From Verrucomicrobiia bacterium (lineage in GTDB: Bacteria > Verrucomicrobiota > Verrucomicrobiae > Limisphaerales > UBA11358), in assembly GCA_030042375.1 (NCBI GenBank), contig JASHZU010000459.1, forward strand, positions 1-9,575: a DNA stretch of 9,575 bases, given 5' to 3'. The notes under the pieces are model-generated. The model ran no database searches. It saw only the letters and a list, made by a program, of their open reading frames with translations, and had not been told where the DNA came from. A program made the position numbers and the translations under genes. Position 1 is the first letter of the stretch. Each line of letters starts with the position of its first letter. Shown in pieces: positions 5,268 to 9,575 of this stretch.

Positions 5268-6755
5268 TTACTGCTTCGCCGTCTCTTCCACGGTCTGTTC
5301 GCTCCAGCCTCCGCCCAGGGCCTGGTAGAGGTTAATCAGGCTGATGAGCCGCGAATATTGGGCCTCGATGAGACTCAGGCGTGCGCTATCGAGCGTCTGC
5401 AGCGTCACATTCACATCCAGCGCGCTGTTGATGCCCGTTTTAAAACCGGCCTTGGTCAGTTGATAACTCTGGTCGTCGGTCTTGACCAATTCCTCGTTGT
5501 CCACGAGTTGCGTTTGCACCGTTTCCCGCACCGCCAGCGCATCGGCCACTTCCTTGAACGCCGTCTGCACCGCGCTCTTGTAATTGGCCGCCTGCTCCAG
5601 TTTCGCCGCTTCATCGGCCTTGAGTTCGTGATACGCCGTTCCCATATCCAGGATGGGCCAGACAATTTGCGGATTGAAACCCCACGCCTGTGACCCGGGC
5701 GCAAACAAACTTTGCAGCGTCGTGCTCGCAAACCCATAGTTGCCGGTCAGCGTAACCGTCGGGAAAAACGCCGCGCGTGCCGCGCCAATATTGGCATTAG
5801 CGGCCTTGAGCTGATGCTCGGCTTCGGCCACGTCCGGCCGGCGTTGCAGCAAATCAGACGGCAGGCCCGCCGGAATGTCCGAGAGACACACCTGGGGATT
5901 GAACGGTTGCGTCGGTTGCAATTCCAGCGGCAGCGGTTCGCCCATCAGCAGTGTCAGGTTATCCGAGGCCTCGGCCAGTTGCTGCGCGTAACCGGCCACC
6001 GAGGCCGTCGTGTTCTGCAACTGGAGCGAGGCGCTGTTCAAGTCAAACTGCGACGACACCCCGGCCTCGAAGCTGCGCCGGGTCAAATCATAGGTCTGTT
6101 GCGCCGCTTTCAATTGTTCGCGGGAGATAGTGAGTTGCTCCATCGCCTCTTGCTCGGTGATGTAAGCCGTGCCCACCTGGGCCACCAGTGCAATCTGCGC
6201 GCTCCGGCGCGCTTCATCCGTGGCCAGGTAGGTTTCCAGCGCCTGCCGGGTGAGACTGCGCACGCGGCCAAACAGGTCCACTTCGTAGGAGGCAAGGCCC
6301 ACATTGGCATTGTATTCCGTGAAAACGAGCGCCGGTGGACCGCTATTGGTGCCGCCGGTATAAACGTTCGGAGTTCGTGTGCGCTGGCCGCTGGCATTCA
6401 AATCGATGGTGGGAAGCAGCTCCGTTTGCTGCACATGATACAACGAGCGCGATTGCTGCACGTTGTAAATGGACGCGAGCAAATTGGGATTGTTCGTCAG
6501 CGCGATTCGGATGACTTGTTGCAGGCGCGGATCGCGGAAGAAATCGTGCCAGCCGATGTCCGCCGCCGGGACCGCCGCCGGGACCGTTTGCACTTTCGCG
6601 TAGCCGGGCACGCTGGGCCAGTTGGTCGAAATGTTTGCCACCGGCCGCTGGTACTTCGGAATCATCGTGCAACCCGCCAGACCCAGCGCCAAAAGCACCG
6701 CGACCGGCGCGAACGCCGCCAGCAAGAGCAATTTCCAATGAGAAAATTTATTCAT
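5268..6755 (-). CDS. Outer-membrane factor lipoprotein of an RND efflux system (NodT/OprM family)
   Basis: The 495-residue product is the TolC-like channel of a tripartite exporter. It has a lipoprotein signal peptide (hydrophobic residues 9-27, lipobox LAGC with Cys29) followed by the family's CTMIPKYQRP start. Two outer-membrane-efflux repeats follow, with the hallmark YEVDLFGRVR (157-166), LLQRRPDVAEAEHQL (302-316) and NANIGAARAAFFPTVTL (320-336), and a closing ALGGGW (479-484). Length is normal for the family (about 460-500). The frame is open further upstream, but ATG 6755 is chosen because it directly precedes the signal peptide; an ATG at 6773 would add six residues. Neither has a strong ribosome site, so expression probably relies on coupling: the start overlaps the pump gene's stop by 8 bases (ATGAATAA). 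The channel trimer carries substrates across the outer membrane. Confidence 0.93.
   Translation of the reverse strand: MNKFSHWKLLLLAAFAPVAVLLALGLAGCTMIPKYQRPVANISTNWPSVPGYAKVQTVPAAVPAADIGWHDFFRDPRLQQVIRIALTNNPNLLASIYNVQQSRSLYHVQQTELLPTIDLNASGQRTRTPNVYTGGTNSGPPALVFTEYNANVGLASYEVDLFGRVRSLTRQALETYLATDEARRSAQIALVAQVGTAYITEQEAMEQLTISREQLKAAQQTYDLTRRSFEAGVSSQFDLNSASLQLQNTTASVAGYAQQLAEASDNLTLLMGEPLPLELQPTQPFNPQVCLSDIPAGLPSDLLQRRPDVAEAEHQLKAANANIGAARAAFFPTVTLTGNYGFASTTLQSLFAPGSQAWGFNPQIVWPILDMGTAYHELKADEAAKLEQAANYKSAVQTAFKEVADALAVRETVQTQLVDNEELVKTDDQSYQLTKAGFKTGINSALDVNVTLQTLDSARLSLIEAQYSRLISLINLYQALGGGWSEQTVEETAKQ
6561..6584. repeat. 12-bp perfect direct repeat inside the outer-membrane factor gene
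   Basis: CGCCGCCGGGAC occurs twice in direct contact, in frame, producing a VPAAVPAA stretch near residues 58-65, just after the lipoprotein N-terminus. It looks like a recent slippage duplication in a flexible linker. Confidence 0.75.
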
Positions 6756-9575
6756 GGCTTTGGGGCTTATCATCTTTGTTGTCGCCGCTGCCCGATATAA
6801 TCGGCGCGCCTGCCGCGTGCAACGGTTTGCCTTTGAAAATCCGGCGCACCAGCACATAGAACACTGGCACCAGGAAGACAGCTAAAATCGTCGCCGAAAT
6901 CATGCCGCCAATCACGCCTGTACCCATGTCATGGCGGCTGGCCGCGCCCGCGCCGGTGCTGATCGCCATCGGCATCACGCCCAGGATGAACGCCAGCGAC
7001 GTCATCAAAATCGGCCGCAACCGCAACCGTGCGCCCGTCAGCGTGGCTTCCATCAAAGGTACGCCCTGCGCCTGCAAGTCCTTGGCGAATTCCACAATCA
7101 AAATGGCGTTCTTGGCCGACAGGCCGATGATGGTGAGCAAACCGACTTTGAAAAAGACGTCGTTCGGCAACCCGCGGGCATGTGCACCCAGCAGGGCGCC
7201 AATGACTCCCAGCGGCACCACGAGAATCACGGCCACAGGAATGGACCAGCTTTCATAGAGCGCGGCCAGGGCTAGAAACACGACGAGGATAGAAAGCGTG
7301 AGCAATATCGGCGCTTGTTTGGATGATATCACTTGCTCGTAGGATTGGCCGGTCCATTCAAAGCCAATGCCCCGGGGCAATTCCTTGACCATCGCTTGCA
7401 TCGCGTCCATGGCCTGGCCGATGCTGACGCCCGGCTTGGCCGAGCCGGTGAGTTCGAGGGCGGGGAAGCCGTTGTAATGTTGCAGCGAAGGCGAAGCGTA
7501 AATCCAATGGGTCTTCACCATTTCGGAGAGCGGGGCCATGTTGGTGCCGTTGGCGGGCACATAAACATTGCCAATGTCCTGTGGAAGCATCCGGTAGGGC
7601 GCGTCCAATTGAGCGACGACGTGCTGCACGCGATTGCCGTCGATAAAATTATTAATGTAATAAGAACCGAAGTAAGTCGTCAGTGTCGTGTTCAGGTCCG
7701 CCAGCGAAACACCCAGGGCAGAGGCCTTGGTTTGGTCCACGTCCACCTGCATTTCCGGCGTGTCTTCGAGCGCCTGCATTTGCAATCCCGATACCGCATC
7801 GTTCGTAGCGGCCAAGGCCATCAATTGCCGGCGAGCGGCCATTAATTGATCGTGGCCCAGGCTGCCCTGGTCTTCCAATTCCATGTCGAAACCAGCCACG
7901 ATGCCCAATTCCGGGATGGGCGGCGGGTTGACAGGATAAATAAAAGCGTCCGGCAACCCGCCCAATCCCATGAATGCGCGTTGGATGATCGCATCAACGC
8001 CGTTGGTCGCCCCGGGGCGTTCACTCCAGTCTTTCAAATGGACGAACGCCAGCGCTGAGTTTTGCGCCTGGCCGGAAAAACTGAAACCCGCCACGTCAAT
8101 GACGTCCTCCACTTGCGGCTGCTTGAAATAGTATTTCTCCATCTGCTCGAGCGAGGCCACCGTGCGCTGTTGGGTCGCGCCCACAGGCAGCGTAATCAGG
8201 TTCAAAAAATAGCCCTGGTCTTCATCGGGCAGAAATGCCGACGGAAGGCTTGCAAACAGCCAGCCGACGGAGCCGACAATCAACACATAAACCACCAGGT
8301 AAATCGGCCAGCGTTTGACGATGCTCGACGTCCATCCCTCGTAGCGATGCGTCGTGGCGTCAAAGTTCCGGTTGAACCAGCCGAAGAACCCTTTCTTTTC
8401 ATGATGATGCCCTTTTTCAACGCGCGGCAGCATCGACGCGCAAAGCGCCGGAGTCAGGGACATCGCCAAAAAGATCGAAAAGGCCATGCAAGCAACGAGT
8501 GACATGGAAAATTGCCGGTAAATCGCGCCGACCGATCCGCCGAAGAATGCCATGGGAATGAACACCGCCGTCAGCACCAGCGAAATCGCAATGAGCGCGC
8601 CAGTGATTTGGCTCATCGCTTTGCGCGTGGCATCGCGCGGAGACAATCCTTCCTCGTTCATGATTCGTTCCACATTTTCCGTCACCACGATGGCGTCATC
8701 CACGAGGATGCCAATGGCCAGCACCAGCCCGAACATGGTCAGCACATTAATGGAAAAACCAAAGGCGCTCATGAGGGCAAACGAACCGAGCAATGCCACC
8801 GGCACCACAATGGTGGGAATGAACGCCGTCCGCAGATTTTGGAGGAAGAAGTATAGAATTAGAAACACCATGACGATGGCCTCAGCCAGAGTCTTGACGA
8901 CTTCCTTAATGGACGCGCGGATAAATTCCGTGGAGTCGTAAGGCCAGGTCACGACGATGCCGGGAGGGAAAAATTGCGAAAGCTGCTTCACTTTGGCGCG
9001 CACGGCATCAGCGGTGGCCAAGGCATTGGCGCCCGGCTCCAGGCGGATGCCCACCGCGGCGCAGGGACGGCCGTCGGTACGCACGCCAAACGTGTACGTT
9101 TGCCCGGCCAGCTCCGTCCGCGCCACGTCGCGCAAATACACGCGCGAGCCGTTCTGGTTCACGCGCAAAAGAATATTATCGAATTGGGCCGTGGTATTCA
9201 GGGTGGTTTGGCCTTGCAGGACCACATTCAATTCCTGGCCGTTCACGGCCGGCAACATGCCCAACTGGCCCGCCGGCACTTCCTGGTTTTGGGCCTGGAC
9301 GGCGCTGATCACATCGCTGGCAGAAATGGAATAGTACTTGAGCTTGTTCGGGTCGAGCCAGATGCGCATGGCGTATTGCGAGCCGAACAAATCCGCTTCC
9401 CCCACGCCACTGACACGGCTGACGGGGTCAAACAAAGTGGACTGAATATAATTGCCCAGCGTGATATCATTGTAGTTGCCGTTCGTGGACGACAGGGTGA
9501 AAAACATCAGGAAGTTGCGCGTGGATTTGGCCACGACCAGGCCCTGTTGTTGCACGGTGGCCGGCAGGCTGGGAA
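6748..9575 (-). CDS. RND efflux pump inner-membrane subunit, HAE1/AcrB family (5' end cut by window edge)
   Basis: 941 residues of a proton-driven multidrug transporter are visible. The frame is open to the window edge, and the first residues (PSLPATVQQQG) match AcrB near residue 120, so roughly 115 N-terminal residues with the first membrane helix are missing. Conserved landmarks include GxGEADLFGSQYAMRIWLDP in the pore domain, the proton-relay VDDAIVVTENVER in transmembrane helix 4 (Asp codons 8695-8700), GLSAKNAILIVEFAKD in helix 10 (Lys codon 7111-7113) and RLRPILMTSLAFILGVMP in helix 11, so the relay residues are intact. A cytoplasmic loop HHHEKKGFFGWFNR also matches AcrB-type pumps. The trimer takes drugs, detergents or other amphiphiles from the periplasm or membrane and passes them to the outer-membrane factor encoded immediately downstream. 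The adaptor gene is expected just upstream, outside the window. Substrate cannot be predicted. Confidence 0.96.
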   Translation of the reverse strand, partial: PSLPATVQQQGLVVAKSTRNFLMFFTLSSTNGNYNDITLGNYIQSTLFDPVSRVSGVGEADLFGSQYAMRIWLDPNKLKYYSISASDVISAVQAQNQEVPAGQLGMLPAVNGQELNVVLQGQTTLNTTAQFDNILLRVNQNGSRVYLRDVARTELAGQTYTFGVRTDGRPCAAVGIRLEPGANALATADAVRAKVKQLSQFFPPGIVVTWPYDSTEFIRASIKEVVKTLAEAIVMVFLILYFFLQNLRTAFIPTIVVPVALLGSFALMSAFGFSINVLTMFGLVLAIGILVDDAIVVTENVERIMNEEGLSPRDATRKAMSQITGALIAISLVLTAVFIPMAFFGGSVGAIYRQFSMSLVACMAFSIFLAMSLTPALCASMLPRVEKGHHHEKKGFFGWFNRNFDATTHRYEGWTSSIVKRWPIYLVVYVLIVGSVGWLFASLPSAFLPDEDQGYFLNLITLPVGATQQRTVASLEQMEKYYFKQPQVEDVIDVAGFSFSGQAQNSALAFVHLKDWSERPGATNGVDAIIQRAFMGLGGLPDAFIYPVNPPPIPELGIVAGFDMELEDQGSLGHDQLMAARRQLMALAATNDAVSGLQMQALEDTPEMQVDVDQTKASALGVSLADLNTTLTTYFGSYYINNFIDGNRVQHVVAQLDAPYRMLPQDIGNVYVPANGTNMAPLSEMVKTHWIYASPSLQHYNGFPALELTGSAKPGVSIGQAMDAMQAMVKELPRGIGFEWTGQSYEQVISSKQAPILLTLSILVVFLALAALYESWSIPVAVILVVPLGVIGALLGAHARGLPNDVFFKVGLLTIIGLSAKNAILIVEFAKDLQAQGVPLMEATLTGARLRLRPILMTSLAFILGVMPMAISTGAGAASRHDMGTGVIGGMISATILAVFLVPVFYVLVRRIFKGKPLHAAGAPIISGSGDNKDDKPQSHE

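Noticed and set aside
5712..6800. A 362-codon open frame on the plus strand opposite the outer-membrane factor gene
   Set aside because: It is rich in Arg, Gln, His and Gly without any domain, and lies antisense to a gene with clear family motifs; it is a shadow of GC-rich codon use.
9553..9555. GTG at 9555 as the start of the RND pump
   Set aside because: The frame stays open to the window edge and the residues around it (LPATVQQQG) match an internal AcrB segment, so this is an internal Val.

Overview
The window looks like a chromosomal stretch from a moderately GC-rich, Gram-negative (diderm) bacterium. An outer-membrane lipoprotein channel and an inner-membrane RND pump show the two-membrane envelope. 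The mosaic of short tandem repeats and small palindromes between genes, together with the style of the proteins, reminds me of soil or freshwater Verrucomicrobiota (Pedosphaera / Limisphaerales-like). That placement is inference from general recognition; no marker gene here proves it.

Layout. On the minus strand at the left edge lies a truncated Lrp/AsnC-type regulator (1-346). Just upstream of it in the same direction is a compact type II toxin-antitoxin pair: a DUF2281-like antitoxin (721-912) overlapping a MazF/PemK-type toxin (414-734) by 14 bases. Then come about 1.1 kb without a credible gene (913-2005). This is not empty: it holds three separate tandem arrays with exactly 10-bp period and related unit sequence, at least five copies of a small hairpin element with compensatory stem changes, an 8-bp-period array, a C-rich tract and an AT-rich promoter-like stretch.

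The only plus-strand gene (2006-5194) encodes a 1062-residue modular beta-rich protein of unknown function. It has an N-terminal block of about five propeller-like repeats, two copies of a small beta module, two Ser/Thr-rich stretches resembling beta-pore hairpins, and no signal peptide. It is flanked by minus-strand genes and stands alone.

The right part is the 3' end of a multidrug-efflux operon on the minus strand. An HAE1/AcrB-type RND pump, cut by the window edge (6748-9575), overlaps by 8 bases the start of its NodT/OprM-type outer-membrane factor (5268-6755). The periplasmic adaptor gene is expected just outside the window, upstream of the pump. Pump, adaptor and channel would form one tripartite exporter spanning both membranes. 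The large plus-strand gene converges with this operon across a 73-bp gap holding an imperfect hairpin.

The most interesting parts are the repeat mosaic at 1079-1696 and the large modular protein.
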